A program made the position numbers and the translations under genes. A stretch of 64,000 nucleotides of DNA from Eubacterium sp. UBA3782. GTDB lineage: Bacteria; Bacillota; Clostridia; Lachnospirales; Lachnospiraceae. Under the pieces are notes generated by a model that was not told the DNA's origin, did no database searches, and saw nothing but the letters and a program-made list of their open reading frames with translations. The first letter of the stretch is position 1; every line of letters starts with the position of its first letter. The stretch covers positions 68,750-132,749 of the forward strand of contig DFFG01000073.1 of assembly GCA_002368795.1 (NCBI GenBank), given 5' to 3'. Of this stretch, positions 47,470-56,528 are shown in pieces.

Positions 47470-47517
47470 AAAAAAGACGCGTCATGAATGCAGAAGCATA
47501 CATGGCGCGTCTTTTTT
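47470..47517. terminator. Terminator after the small membrane protein gene
   Basis: GACGCG (47476-47481) pairs with CGCGTC (47506-47511), extended by CATG/CATG, flanked by six A upstream and six T downstream, so it works in both directions. Confidence 0.85.
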
Positions 47518-47545
47518 GCGGACAGGACAGTAACGTAAAAAGTGT

Positions 47546-47606
47546 CCCACCTGGAAGACATTAAGGCAAACAATCTGCAGCCTTTGCGTAATGTCTTCCA
47601 GGTGGG
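47546..47606. repeat. Palindromic repeat element, family B, copy 2
   Basis: Perfect 18-bp arms (47546-47563 and 47589-47606). On the minus strand the loop reads CGCAAAGGCTGCAGATTGTTTGCC, shared in part with copy 1 at 7675; inner arm sequence GGAAGACATTA is also shared. Lies at the convergent junction before the cold-shock gene and may act as its terminator. Confidence 0.65.
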
Positions 47607-47691
47607 GCGTTCTTTCCGATCCGGTTTTGTGGAAAAGAAAAAGGCCGCTTCTATATGAAACAGCCTTTTTCACAAGTGTCGTGTGCCTGAT

Positions 47692-47892
47692 TTATTCTTT
47701 TACAACGTTCGCCGCCTGCATTCCCTTGGGGCCTTCGACTAAATCATAGGTAACGGCCTGACCTTCGTCCAGAGACTTGAATCCTTCGCCCTGGATAGCG
47801 GTGAAATGCACGAAAACGTCCTTTCCATCCTCACCGGTAATGAAGCCATAGCCCTTTTCGGCATTAAACCACTTGACAGTGCCCTTGTTCAT
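47692..47892 (-). CDS. Cold-shock protein (CspA family)
   Basis: 66-residue OB-fold RNA chaperone. The RNA-binding motifs KGYGFI and VFVHF are intact ([30 protein letters not shown]). Promoter at 47963; leader of about 64 nt, shorter than that of cspA in E. coli. The SD GGAGGT lies 9 nt before the ATG. Confidence 0.96.
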   Translation of the reverse strand: MNKGTVKWFNAEKGYGFITGEDGKDVFVHFTAIQGEGFKSLDEGQAVTYDLVEGPKGMQAANVVKE

Positions 47893-47962
47893 TATAAAGT
47901 ACCTCCGTTAATACGAAAAGAAATGAAAAATATAGCGGTACGAAAGACGAACCGCATTACTG

Positions 47963-47991
47963 ATTATATGGTTACTGTGCTTAAAAGTCAA
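47963..47991 (-). promoter_or_regulatory. Promoter of the cold-shock gene
   Basis: Minus strand: TTGACT (47991-47986), 17 bp, TATAAT (47968-47963). Confidence 0.8.
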
Positions 47992-48048
47992 GGGAAAATG
48001 AACTATTTTTTGGCCGTATTACCGAAATTTTTACACGATTTGCCAACC

Positions 48049-48077
48049 TTGTATTTTGCATTTCCATCTTGTATACT
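48049..48077 (+). promoter_or_regulatory. Promoter of the pyr operon
   Basis: TTGTAT (48049-48054), 17 bp, TATACT (48072-48077). The leader of about 70 nt has a small hairpin TGCTC/GAGCA (48091-48107) but no recognisable PyrR-binding loop or anti-terminator. Confidence 0.6.
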
Positions 48078-48152
48078 GTACTCGGATGTATATGCTCTTT
48101 TCAGGAGCAGGCTGCATACAGACATGAACCTGACAGAAAGCGGGGGCTTGCC

Positions 48153-49451
48153 ATGAAATCAATTCTGATCCGGGGCGGCAGAGTGATCGACCCGGACACA
48201 AAGCTTGACGGGATCCGTGATCTGCTTCTTGAGGAAGGCAGTATTGCGGAATGTGCGGAAAATATTAAGAAGGAAGCGGATATCGTTGTGGATGCCCGGG
48301 GCCAGTGGGTCATGCCGGGTCTGATCGACATGCATGTCCACCTGAGAGATCCGGGACAGACCTGGAAGGAAGACATTGCCAGCGGCACCAGAGCAGCGGC
48401 AAAGGGCGGCGTGACGACTGTCGTCGCTATGGCCAACACGAAGCCGGTGATCGATTCGCCGGACCGGGTGGATTATGTTGTGCACAAGGCGGAGCATGTC
48501 GCTCCGGTCCATGTGCTGCAGGTCGGCAGCGCCACAATTGGAATGAAGGGAGAGGAGATCTCTCCGATCGCGGATATGGCTGCCCATGGAATGCCGGCGG
48601 TCAGCGAGGACGGCCGTTCGGTGATGAACGCGGCTGTCTGCCGCAAGGTCTTCCGTGAATGTGCGCGTCTGGATATTCCTTATCTGGACCATTGTGAGGA
48701 TGCAAATCTGGTGGAGGGCGGCTGTGTCAACCTTGACCAGAACGCCATCGAGCAGGGACTGCCAGGGATCTCCAATTCAGTCGAGGATGTGATCGTGGCC
48801 AGAGATATCCTTCTGGCTGCCGAGACCGGCTGCCGTCTGCATCTTTGCCATTGCTCCACAAAGGGAAGCTACGAGATGCTGAAGGCTGCAAAGGAGCAGG
48901 GCTATCCGGTGAGCGGAGAGGTATGTCCGCATCATTTCACTCTGACGAGTGACGACCGGATCGAGGGAGATGCCAACTTCAAGATGAACCCGCCGCTGCG
49001 GACAAAGGAAGACCTGGACGCCCTGGTAAAGGGGCTTCGGGAAGGTGTGTTTGAGGTGATCAGCACGGATCACGCGCCCCACAGCAGGGAGGAGAAGCAC
49101 CGCTCCATGAAGGATGCACCCTTCGGGATCACAGGACTGGAAACTTCTGTCCCGCTGACGGTCACCGAGCTGGTGAAGACGGGCATACTGACGCCGATGC
49201 AGATGGCAGAGAAGATGAGCCGCAACCCGGCCAGGATCCTTGGCCTTTCGAAAAGAGGCTCGCTGGCGCCCGGCATGGAGGCAGATGTTGTCATCATCGA
49301 TCCGGACAGAGAGTATGTGATCAGCTCCCGGAATTTTGTCTCCAGAGGAAAGAATACTCCATTTGAAGGAAGACCCGTATGCGGTATGGTTACCACGACC
49401 ATCTGCGGCGGAAAAATCGTATATCAGGAAGGAAAAAAATTCTATGATTAA
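48153..49451 (+). CDS. pyrC: Dihydroorotase
   Basis: Zinc amidohydrolase closing carbamoyl aspartate to dihydroorotate. 432 residues. Metal ligands in MHVHLRDPG (near 60) and HCEDANL plus HLCHCS, with DHAPHS near 305. The class I, longer type usual in Bacillota. The start ATG 48153 follows a GCGGGGGC stretch, a weak SD. pyrF overlaps the end by 8 nt. Confidence 0.95.
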   Translation: MKSILIRGGRVIDPDTKLDGIRDLLLEEGSIAECAENIKKEADIVVDARGQWVMPGLIDMHVHLRDPGQTWKEDIASGTRAAAKGGVTTVVAMANTKPVIDSPDRVDYVVHKAEHVAPVHVLQVGSATIGMKGEEISPIADMAAHGMPAVSEDGRSVMNAAVCRKVFRECARLDIPYLDHCEDANLVEGGCVNLDQNAIEQGLPGISNSVEDVIVARDILLAAETGCRLHLCHCSTKGSYEMLKAAKEQGYPVSGEVCPHHFTLTSDDRIEGDANFKMNPPLRTKEDLDALVKGLREGVFEVISTDHAPHSREEKHRSMKDAPFGITGLETSVPLTVTELVKTGILTPMQMAEKMSRNPARILGLSKRGSLAPGMEADVVIIDPDREYVISSRNFVSRGKNTPFEGRPVCGMVTTTICGGKIVYQEGKKFYD

Positions 49452-50376
49452 TACATTGGTCGCAGAGATCAGAAAAAAGAACGCTCCCATCGTAGTCGGA
49501 CTGGATCCGATGCTCTCCTATGTTCCGGAAAAGCTCCAGAGCAAAGCCTTTGCTGCATATGGAGAGACGCTGGAGGGCGCTGCAGAAGCGATCTGGCAGT
49601 TCAATAAGGCCATCGTTGATGCGGTATACGATTTGATACCGGCAGTAAAGCCCCAGATCGCCATGTACGAGCAGTTCGGCATCCCCGGACTGACCGCCTA
49701 TGAGCGCACCGTATCCTACTGCCAGAGCAAGGGCCTGGTGGTCATCGGAGATATCAAGCGAGGCGATATCGGTTCGACCTCTGAGGCCTATGCGGCCGGA
49801 CATCTGGGCCGTGTCCAGGTGGGAGCCAACACATTTTCCGGTTTTCACGAGGATTTTGCCACCGTCAATCCCTATCTTGGAAGCGATGGCGTAAAACCCT
49901 TCCTTAAAGTATGTGAAAAAGAGAAAAAGGGTATCTTTGTGCTGGTCAAGACCTCCAATCCCTCCAGCGGCGAGTTCCAGGACCGTCTGGTGGATGGCCG
50001 CCCGCTGTATGAGCTGGTTGGCGAGAAGGTCGCCGAGTGGGGCGGCACCCTGATGGGCGAGGATTACAGCTATGTCGGCGCAGTCGTCGGCGCTACCTAT
50101 CCCGAGCAGGGACGTGCCTTAAGAAAAATTATGCCAAAAACCTTTATCCTGGTGCCGGGCTATGGCGCCCAGGGAGGCAAAGGCACGGATCTGGTGGATT
50201 TCTTCTGTGAGGATCGCCTTGGCGCCATCGTCAATTCCTCCCGCGGCATTATCTGTGCATACAGAAACGAGGCCTACGCACGGTTTGGCGAGGATAACTT
50301 TGCCGATGCCTCCAGAGCAGCGGTTCAGGATATGCTGGCCGATATCAACGGCGCGCTGGATGCGGCCGGAAAATAA
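49444..50376 (+). CDS. pyrF: Orotidine-5'-phosphate decarboxylase, long (type 2) form
   Basis: Last step of UMP synthesis. 310 residues, the type 2 family. VVGLDPMLSYVPE near the start and the catalytic Asp-Lys group in VIGDIKRGDIGSTSEAY (near 100) are typical, with PGYGAQGGKG near 240. It overlaps pyrC by 8 nt, so the pair is translationally coupled. Confidence 0.94.
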   Translation: MINTLVAEIRKKNAPIVVGLDPMLSYVPEKLQSKAFAAYGETLEGAAEAIWQFNKAIVDAVYDLIPAVKPQIAMYEQFGIPGLTAYERTVSYCQSKGLVVIGDIKRGDIGSTSEAYAAGHLGRVQVGANTFSGFHEDFATVNPYLGSDGVKPFLKVCEKEKKGIFVLVKTSNPSSGEFQDRLVDGRPLYELVGEKVAEWGGTLMGEDYSYVGAVVGATYPEQGRALRKIMPKTFILVPGYGAQGGKGTDLVDFFCEDRLGAIVNSSRGIICAYRNEAYARFGEDNFADASRAAVQDMLADINGALDAAGK

Positions 50377-50388
50377 AGGAGTCTGCAG

Positions 50389-51195
50389 ATGAAAAGAAAA
50401 GAGACGGCAGTGATCGTCCGGCAGGAGAGCCTTGGCGGAGGGATCTGTGACATGACCCTTCAGGCGCCCCTGACAGCCGGGGATGCCATGCCTGGACAGT
50501 TTGTCGATCTGTTTGTGAACGATGCCGGAAAGCTGCTTCCCCGCCCCATCAGCCTGTGCGGGATCGACAGGGAGGCAGGATACCTGCGGCTGGTCTACCG
50601 CATGCAGGGGGAGGGCACCCGTCTGCTGGCCGGGATGAAGGCCGGCGAAAAGCTGGAGCTTCTTGGCCCGCTGGGAAACGGATTTCCTCTTTCCGAGGCG
50701 GCCGGCAAGACCGTATATCTGATCGGCGGAGGCATCGGGATCCCTCCGATGCTGGAGACCGCAAAGGCGTTGTTTGAAAAACAGAAAACTTCAGCCGAAG
50801 ATGCACCGGCCAGGATCGTCAGCGTTCTTGGCTACCGGGACGATACCTTCCTTCTGGACGAATTCAAACAGTATGGCGATGTGATCATCGCTACAGAGGA
50901 CGGTTCCTGCGGAACAAAGGGCAACGTGCTGGATGCCATTGCAGCAGACGGTGCGTTTCCGGAGCTGTGTTTTGCCTGCGGACCCAAGCCCATGCTGCGC
51001 GCCCTGAAGAACTGGGCGGCAGACAGGCAGATCCCCTGCTGGATCTCCATGGAGGAGAGGATGGCCTGCGGAATCGGCGCCTGCCTGGCCTGTGTATGCA
51101 AAACAGCAGACAAAGATCCGCATTCCCAGGTAAACAATACCCGCGTCTGTGCGGACGGACCGGTATTCCCGGCCGAATATCTGGACCTGGAATGA
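50389..51195 (+). CDS. pyrK: Dihydroorotate dehydrogenase B, electron-transfer subunit
   Basis: FAD/2Fe-2S flavoprotein passing electrons from PyrD to NAD+. 268 residues: FAD-binding LPRPISLCG, NAD-binding IGGGIGIPPM, and the cluster cysteines in MACGIGACLACVCK with a later Cys in TRVCADGPVF. Follows pyrF and precedes pyrD, which it needs for NAD+-linked activity. Confidence 0.95.
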   Translation: MKRKETAVIVRQESLGGGICDMTLQAPLTAGDAMPGQFVDLFVNDAGKLLPRPISLCGIDREAGYLRLVYRMQGEGTRLLAGMKAGEKLELLGPLGNGFPLSEAAGKTVYLIGGGIGIPPMLETAKALFEKQKTSAEDAPARIVSVLGYRDDTFLLDEFKQYGDVIIATEDGSCGTKGNVLDAIAADGAFPELCFACGPKPMLRALKNWAADRQIPCWISMEERMACGIGACLACVCKTADKDPHSQVNNTRVCADGPVFPAEYLDLE

Positions 51196-51226
51196 AAAAG
51201 CAGGCGGCAGAGAGAGAGGACAGAGC

Positions 51227-52138
51227 ATGAGCAGACCAGATCTGAGCGTAAGTATTGCCGGAGTCGAACTGAAAAACCCGGTCATGACAGCATCGGGAAC
51301 CTTTGGTTCCGGCATGGAATACAGTGAATTTGTGGATCTCAACCGCCTTGGCGGTGTGACGACCAAGGGCGTGGCCAATGTTCCCTGGGCAGGAAATCCT
51401 GTCCCCAGGGTCGCGGAGGTGTACGGCGGTATGTTAAATGCCATCGGCCTTCAGAACCCCGGCATCGATGTGTTCTGCCAGAGGGATATTCCTTTCCTCA
51501 GACAGTACGATACGAGGATCATGGTCAATGTCTGCGGTCATACAACAGAGGAATATCTGGAGGTCGTCGAGCGCCTGGCAGAGGAGCCGGTGGACCTTCT
51601 GGAGATCAATATCTCCTGTCCGAACGTAAAGGAGGGCGGGATCGCCTTCGGTCAGGATCCGAAGGCTGTGGAAGCCATCACGGCAGCCGTGAAGGCAAAA
51701 GCGGCGCAGCCGGTCATCATGAAGCTGAGTCCGAATGTTACGGACATCACCGAGATGGCCCGGGCGGCGGAGGCTGGCGGCGCTGACGGCATCTCGCTGA
51801 TCAACACGCTGACCGGCATGAAGATCGATGTCAACAGGAGAACCTTTGTCCTGGCGAACAAGACCGGCGGCATGTCCGGACCGGCGATCAAGCCGATCGC
51901 GGTGCGCATGGTGTACCAGGCGGCACACGCCGTAAAGATCCCGGTCATCGGCATGGGCGGGATCCGGAACGCAGAGGATGCGCTGGAGTTTATTCTTGCC
52001 GGTGCCACGGCTGTATCCGTAGGGACCGCGAATTTCTTTGACCCCTATGCCACGGTGGAGATCGTTGAGGGCATCGAGCGTTATCTGGAAGAAAACCATA
52101 TCGGCAGTGTAAAGGAACTGATCGGTGCCGTATCCTAA
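51227..52138 (+). CDS. pyrD: Dihydroorotate dehydrogenase (NAD+), catalytic subunit, class 1B
   Basis: FMN enzyme oxidising dihydroorotate. 303 residues; MTASGTFGSG, NISCPNVKEGG (catalytic Cys) and GMGGIRNAEDALEF are class 1B motifs. ATG 51227 follows AGAGAGGA. Downstream is 169 nt before pyrE, with no clear terminator, so the operon probably continues. Confidence 0.95.
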   Translation: MSRPDLSVSIAGVELKNPVMTASGTFGSGMEYSEFVDLNRLGGVTTKGVANVPWAGNPVPRVAEVYGGMLNAIGLQNPGIDVFCQRDIPFLRQYDTRIMVNVCGHTTEEYLEVVERLAEEPVDLLEINISCPNVKEGGIAFGQDPKAVEAITAAVKAKAAQPVIMKLSPNVTDITEMARAAEAGGADGISLINTLTGMKIDVNRRTFVLANKTGGMSGPAIKPIAVRMVYQAAHAVKIPVIGMGGIRNAEDALEFILAGATAVSVGTANFFDPYATVEIVEGIERYLEENHIGSVKELIGAVS

Positions 52139-52307
52139 AGGGTACCGTAAGATCAGCCTATGAAGCGTGCCGCAATAGAAAACCAAAAGGAAGGATTGCT
52201 GCATCTGGGATCAGGGGTGTCAAAAGCCGGCAGTCCCTGTACAGAGTCAGCAAAAAGAACCATCACAGAAGGCAGACAGCAAGACCACAAAAAAGGAGAA
52301 GGTGGGA

Positions 52308-52997
52308 ATGGAAGATTACAAAAAAGAGTTTATATCGTTTATGGTGGAGAGCAACGTGCTGAAATTTGGAGAATTCACCCTGAAAAGTGGGAGAAAATCT
52401 CCGTTTTACATGAACGCCGGCGCATATGTCACCGGCACGCAGCTGCGGCGTCTCGGCCAGTATTACGCAAAAGCCATCGTCTCCCGCTATGGCCTGGATT
52501 TTGATGTCCTTTTTGGACCGGCCTACAAGGGTATCCCGCTTTCCGTGGCGGCGGCCATGGCGATCAGCGAGCTGTATGGCGTGGACGTGCGCTACTGCTC
52601 CAACCGCAAGGAGATCAAGGACCACGGTGATGCCGGCATTCTGCTCGGCAGTCCGGTGAAAGATGGTGACCGGGTCGTGATCATCGAGGATGTGACGACC
52701 TCGGGCAAGTCCATCGAGGAGACCTTCCCGATCCTGAAGGCCCAGGGCAACATCGAGATCAAGGGCCTGATGGTCTCTCTTGACCGTATGGAGAGGGGAA
52801 AAGGCACAAAGAGCGCGCTTGCGGAGGTCAGTGAGCTGTACGGCTTCCCGACCGGCGCGATCGTCACAATGGCAGAGGTATATGAATATCTGGGCAGCGC
52901 AGAGGGCGGAAACGGCATCCTCACCGAGGAGAACAAGGCCGCTGTCCGTGCATACTATGCCCAGTACGGCGCAGAGGAGTACAAGGATCTGTTCTGA
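52308..52997 (+). CDS. pyrE: Orotate phosphoribosyltransferase
   Basis: Adds phosphoribose from PRPP to orotate. 229 residues with the canonical PRPP loop VVIIEDVTTSGKS, in clear contrast to the paralogue-like protein at 7977. AAAGGAG lies 9 nt before ATG 52308; GTG 52302 is too near the SD. Last gene of pyrC-F-K-D-E. Carbamoyl phosphate synthase and aspartate transcarbamoylase genes are not in the window. Confidence 0.95.
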   Translation: MEDYKKEFISFMVESNVLKFGEFTLKSGRKSPFYMNAGAYVTGTQLRRLGQYYAKAIVSRYGLDFDVLFGPAYKGIPLSVAAAMAISELYGVDVRYCSNRKEIKDHGDAGILLGSPVKDGDRVVIIEDVTTSGKSIEETFPILKAQGNIEIKGLMVSLDRMERGKGTKSALAEVSELYGFPTGAIVTMAEVYEYLGSAEGGNGILTEENKAAVRAYYAQYGAEEYKDLF

Positions 52998-53017
52998 TAC
53001 AGAGAAAGGCGCGGAGC

Positions 53018-53218
53018 ATGTACGAAGAGTATGACGGTCTGGATTTCCTGCTTGATCATTTCGCAGCGCTCCGGGAACGGTTCCTTCGGGAATTTGAGGA
53101 GCCGGCAGAGGAGACAAGAGGCTTCCGGGCGGCGATGAAAAGGCAGATGGCCAGAAATGCCGCTGCGGCAGAGCGCAGCAGAGGCTTTCGGGCAGTCTGC
53201 AGCGGAGGCGTGCGGTAA
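53018..53218 (+). CDS. Small protein of unknown function
   Basis: 66 residues, charged and mostly helical, no membrane segment. It begins 20 nt after pyrE, has GGCGGAGC upstream, and its stop is directly followed by the ATG of the next gene, so the two are likely co-expressed. No recognisable family. Confidence 0.5.
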   Translation: MYEEYDGLDFLLDHFAALRERFLREFEEPAEETRGFRAAMKRQMARNAAAAERSRGFRAVCSGGVR

Positions 53219-53536
53219 ATGGCAAAGGAGACCCGGTATACATTTCTGGAAAAGGAGAAGGCGCTTGACACCGTCGTTTCTCTGATCCTTTCGGCGGCAT
53301 CTGCCCTGATCCTTCTGCTGGCGGTCATGTTTTCCTTCAGCAGAGAAGGCCAGGCCAATGCGGCAGCAGGTGCGGCGGGCCTGATGGGGGCCCTGTTTTC
53401 CCTGTATGCCTTCTGGCTCGGCATGAAGGCGCTGGCAAGAAAGGAAGGACGCTTCCGCAATGCAGCGGCAGCAGCGATCCTTTCCGGCATCCTGCTGATC
53501 ATCTGGGGCGGTATCGCCCTTCTGGGACTGGCATGA
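53219..53536 (+). CDS. Small multi-pass membrane protein (DUF6142-like)
   Basis: 105 residues with three or four hydrophobic segments (about 17-40, 48-70 and 82-104) and a Lys/Glu-rich N-terminus. From memory it recalls DUF6142 of Clostridia; unverified. Start immediately follows the stop of the preceding small gene; no SD separate from its coding end. Confidence 0.6.
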   Translation: MAKETRYTFLEKEKALDTVVSLILSAASALILLLAVMFSFSREGQANAAAGAAGLMGALFSLYAFWLGMKALARKEGRFRNAAAAAILSGILLIIWGGIALLGLA

Positions 53537-53615
53537 CAAGATGCCAGGAAAGCAATGACAGCAAGGCCAGACAGCAGGGGCTGACAGCACGGACAGAAAG
53601 GAACCCTGAGGGAAT

Positions 53616-54212
53616 ATGACAGAGACAGAACGGTTTAGAAAACAGCTGGATTTTATCCTGGAGCTGGATAAAGAAAAAAATATTTTCCGGCAGACGCATC
53701 TGACAGACGGCGGCAGAAATGAGAATGATGCCGAGCATGCCTGGCACATGGCCATCATGGTCTGGCTGCTGGCGGAATATGCAAATGAAAAGATCGATAT
53801 TGGAAAAACGATGCTGATGCTCCTGATCCACGATGTGGTGGAGATCGATGCAGGTGACACCTATGCCTACGACAAGGCCGGAAAGGCGACGGAGGCAGAA
53901 CGGGAGAGAAAGGCGGCAGACCGTCTCTATTCCCTTCTTCCGGAGGATCAGGGAAAGACACTCCGCGCGCTCTGGGAGGAGTTCGAGGCCTATGAGACGC
54001 CGGAGTCCAGGTTCGCCCATACGATGGACAATTTTCAGCCGCTGCTGCTGAACGCGTCCAACGACGGGGGCGACTGGAGAGAGCATGGGATCGCCCAGAG
54101 CCAGGTCAGGGAGCGGAATGCACGGACCGGTACAGGCTCAGAAGCGATCTGGAGCTATATGCAGACCATTATCGAGGATCACGTAAAACGAGGCAGCCTG
54201 AAAGATGCCTGA
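53616..54212 (+). CDS. HD-domain hydrolase (YfbR/HDDC2 type)
   Basis: 198 residues. The metal-binding histidines are in NDAEHAWHMAIM and LLIHDVVEIDAGD, as in nucleoside 5'-monophosphatases of the YfbR/HDDC2 group; the later Asp is in FAHTMDNFQPLLL. Probable dNMP or other nucleotide 5'-phosphatase. AGGGAATATG gives only a weak SD. Sits between pyr and pur clusters, which suits a nucleotide role but does not prove it. Confidence 0.85.
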   Translation: MTETERFRKQLDFILELDKEKNIFRQTHLTDGGRNENDAEHAWHMAIMVWLLAEYANEKIDIGKTMLMLLIHDVVEIDAGDTYAYDKAGKATEAERERKAADRLYSLLPEDQGKTLRALWEEFEAYETPESRFAHTMDNFQPLLLNASNDGGDWREHGIAQSQVRERNARTGTGSEAIWSYMQTIIEDHVKRGSLKDA

Positions 54213-54292
54213 GAGCAGATGCTCCGGTCACTGCCGCAGCTGCGGCGGACAGGAGCGGATGACGGAATAAATGCCCGGGAGGGCGGTACAAG

Positions 54293-56407
54293 GTGAAGGA
54301 AAACACGAACATTGAGAATGACACAGAGCTGTTTGCCGAGCGGCTTACGCTGGCAGCCGGCCGCATAAGGGAGCTTAGCCTGGATGGGGAGCAGAGCGAT
54401 CTGCCCGTAGTTTACCGGGATTATTTCCGGAAGGAGGCACTCTTCCTTGCCGAAATGCTGGATACGGCAGACTGGGTCAGCGGCAGGGCAGTTCCCGCAA
54501 TATCGGAGGAGCTGTTTGCAGAGGCTTCTTTTGAGACCCTGCAGGCGCACAATCGCCATATGTATGAGGAGATCCTGCCGGAAAATTACGCAAAATGCTA
54601 CGGCAGACCGGCATACGCCGTACAGAGCTTTGGCACAGAGATGGGACAGCTGCTGTCGGCGCTGTACGCTGAGCTGAGGGGCATGATCCCCTATGCCTTT
54701 GAGCAGCGCACCTGGGACATGCTGGTCCTGCTGGAGCTGTTTCTGGAGGTCAGAGGGCTGTTTGTCGGAGACGGGGAGCCATCCATGCGTGAGGTGCGGG
54801 AGACGCTCTACTGGTATCTCTTTGATTACACCGACCAGATGATGGAGGACCGGACCAGAGAGCTGGTGGATCCGTCCCTTGGGTTTATGAGAAACATTAT
54901 CCTCGGTGAGGACCTAAGCGATCTCCGCTTCCTTTTCCGTTATGGCGAGTATGTGACGGACAATGAGAAAAAGACGGCGGCGTTCTTAAATACACTGTCT
55001 GAGGAAGAGATCGAGGATATGGCCCGCACCTGGAGCGAGGGCTACCGCATCGGCTTTATCGTGACCGGCAAGGACCTGTCCAAAAAGAAGACGGTGGACA
55101 TCCGGTACCGGCTCGGCTTTGAACGCATGGTAAAGGCTGCCATCGCAAAGTTTGAGCAGATGGGGCTGAAAAGCGTGATCTACCGGTCCGCAGGACATCT
55201 GGTGAACCGAAGGCAGCACATCCGCAGCGGATGCTATGGTGCGGTGCCGAACGCCCAGTTTGAGTACGATCACCGGAATGACGCGGCCATCTGTCTGAAC
55301 GAGCAGTATGTAACCAGAAAGCTGCAGGCGCTGCAGGGCGCCTTTGAGCGGTACAAGGAGGAAGCGGCAGGCCATGCCGGTCCCGCCGTCATGGAGGTCT
55401 TTGGCGAGACGCCATTTGAGCCCCAGGCAGATCCTTCCGCGTTCCGCCTGACAGAGGCACAGCAGAAGCTGCAGGTGCATTACCAGAACGAGGCAGGCCA
55501 GATCACGAACCGGTACATCATCGGCTCGGAGAGAAGCTTTACGATCATTGCCTATCCCGTGCCCGAGATCGGCAGCCGGTACGAGGAGATCTTCCGGGAG
55601 ACCGTCCGGATCAACACGCTCGATTACCGGAAATACCAGAGGATCCAGCAGCATCTGATCGATGCGCTGGACCAGGGAGACCGGGTCCGGGTGACCGGCA
55701 TGCGGGGAAACTGCACGGATATTACAGTAAAGCTGCATCCCCTGGCTGATCCGGAAAAGGAGACCAATTTCGAGAACTGCGTGGCGGATGTGAACATTCC
55801 CGTCGGCGAGGTGTTTACCTCTCCGGTGCTTTCCGGCACGGACGGTCTGCTCCATGTGAGCCAGGTCTATCTGGAGGATTTCGGTTACCGGGATCTGAAG
55901 ATCCGGGTAAAGGACGGAATGATCACTGAATACAGCTGTGCGAACTTTGCGGATGAGGAGCAGAACCGCCGGTATGTGGAGGAGAACATCCTGTTCCATC
56001 ATCCGACACTGCCGATCGGCGAGTTCGCCATCGGCACGAACACGACGGCATACCGGATGGCAAAGACATTTTCCATCGCGGACAAGCTGCCGATCCTGAT
56101 CGCAGAAAAGATGGGACCACATTTTGCCTTTGGCGATACCTGCTACAGCTGGGAGGAGGATACGGCAAGCTTCAATCCGGACGGCAAGCGGATCATAGCC
56201 AAGGAAAATGAGTGCTCCGCTCTGCGAAAGACCGCACCGGACAAGGCATACTTCGGCTGCCATACGGATATCACGATCCCCTATGAGGAGCTGGGCTCCG
56301 TCCGGGTGATCCGTCCGGACGGCACGGAGATCCCCCTGATCCTGGAAGGCCGGTTTGTGCTGCCAGGCTGTGAGGAGCTGAACGGGCCGCTGGAAGGCCT
56401 GCTGTAA
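54293..56407 (+). CDS. M29-family aminopeptidase with long N-terminal extension
   Basis: 704 residues, against about 410 for AmpS/PepS-type M29 metallopeptidases. The C-terminal half (about 340-704) has the expected metal and catalytic segments: VNIPVGEVFTSPV and IGEFAIGTNTTAYRMAKTF with metal-binding Glu, KMGPHFAFGDTCYS with His, and HTDITIPYEE with the His-x-Asp pair. Residues 1-330 form an acidic, helical extension that I do not recognise. GTG 54293 follows GGGAGGG. Intracellular, no signal peptide. Confidence 0.85.
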   Translation: MKENTNIENDTELFAERLTLAAGRIRELSLDGEQSDLPVVYRDYFRKEALFLAEMLDTADWVSGRAVPAISEELFAEASFETLQAHNRHMYEEILPENYAKCYGRPAYAVQSFGTEMGQLLSALYAELRGMIPYAFEQRTWDMLVLLELFLEVRGLFVGDGEPSMREVRETLYWYLFDYTDQMMEDRTRELVDPSLGFMRNIILGEDLSDLRFLFRYGEYVTDNEKKTAAFLNTLSEEEIEDMARTWSEGYRIGFIVTGKDLSKKKTVDIRYRLGFERMVKAAIAKFEQMGLKSVIYRSAGHLVNRRQHIRSGCYGAVPNAQFEYDHRNDAAICLNEQYVTRKLQALQGAFERYKEEAAGHAGPAVMEVFGETPFEPQADPSAFRLTEAQQKLQVHYQNEAGQITNRYIIGSERSFTIIAYPVPEIGSRYEEIFRETVRINTLDYRKYQRIQQHLIDALDQGDRVRVTGMRGNCTDITVKLHPLADPEKETNFENCVADVNIPVGEVFTSPVLSGTDGLLHVSQVYLEDFGYRDLKIRVKDGMITEYSCANFADEEQNRRYVEENILFHHPTLPIGEFAIGTNTTAYRMAKTFSIADKLPILIAEKMGPHFAFGDTCYSWEEDTASFNPDGKRIIAKENECSALRKTAPDKAYFGCHTDITIPYEELGSVRVIRPDGTEIPLILEGRFVLPGCEELNGPLEGLL

Positions 56408-56528
56408 GGGCGGCGCAGCCAAGTCTGCAGATCCGCTTTTGGAACACGGCAGGAATGCTGTGGGAATGAAAAAAAGGAAACACGATCATTTATATATCTT
56501 ATCTTAACAGAAGGGAGTTACTGGAAAG

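Noticed and set aside
48078..48152. PyrR-type attenuator before pyrC
   Set aside because: The leader is short, and no anti-terminator/terminator pair or PyrR-binding loop is seen.
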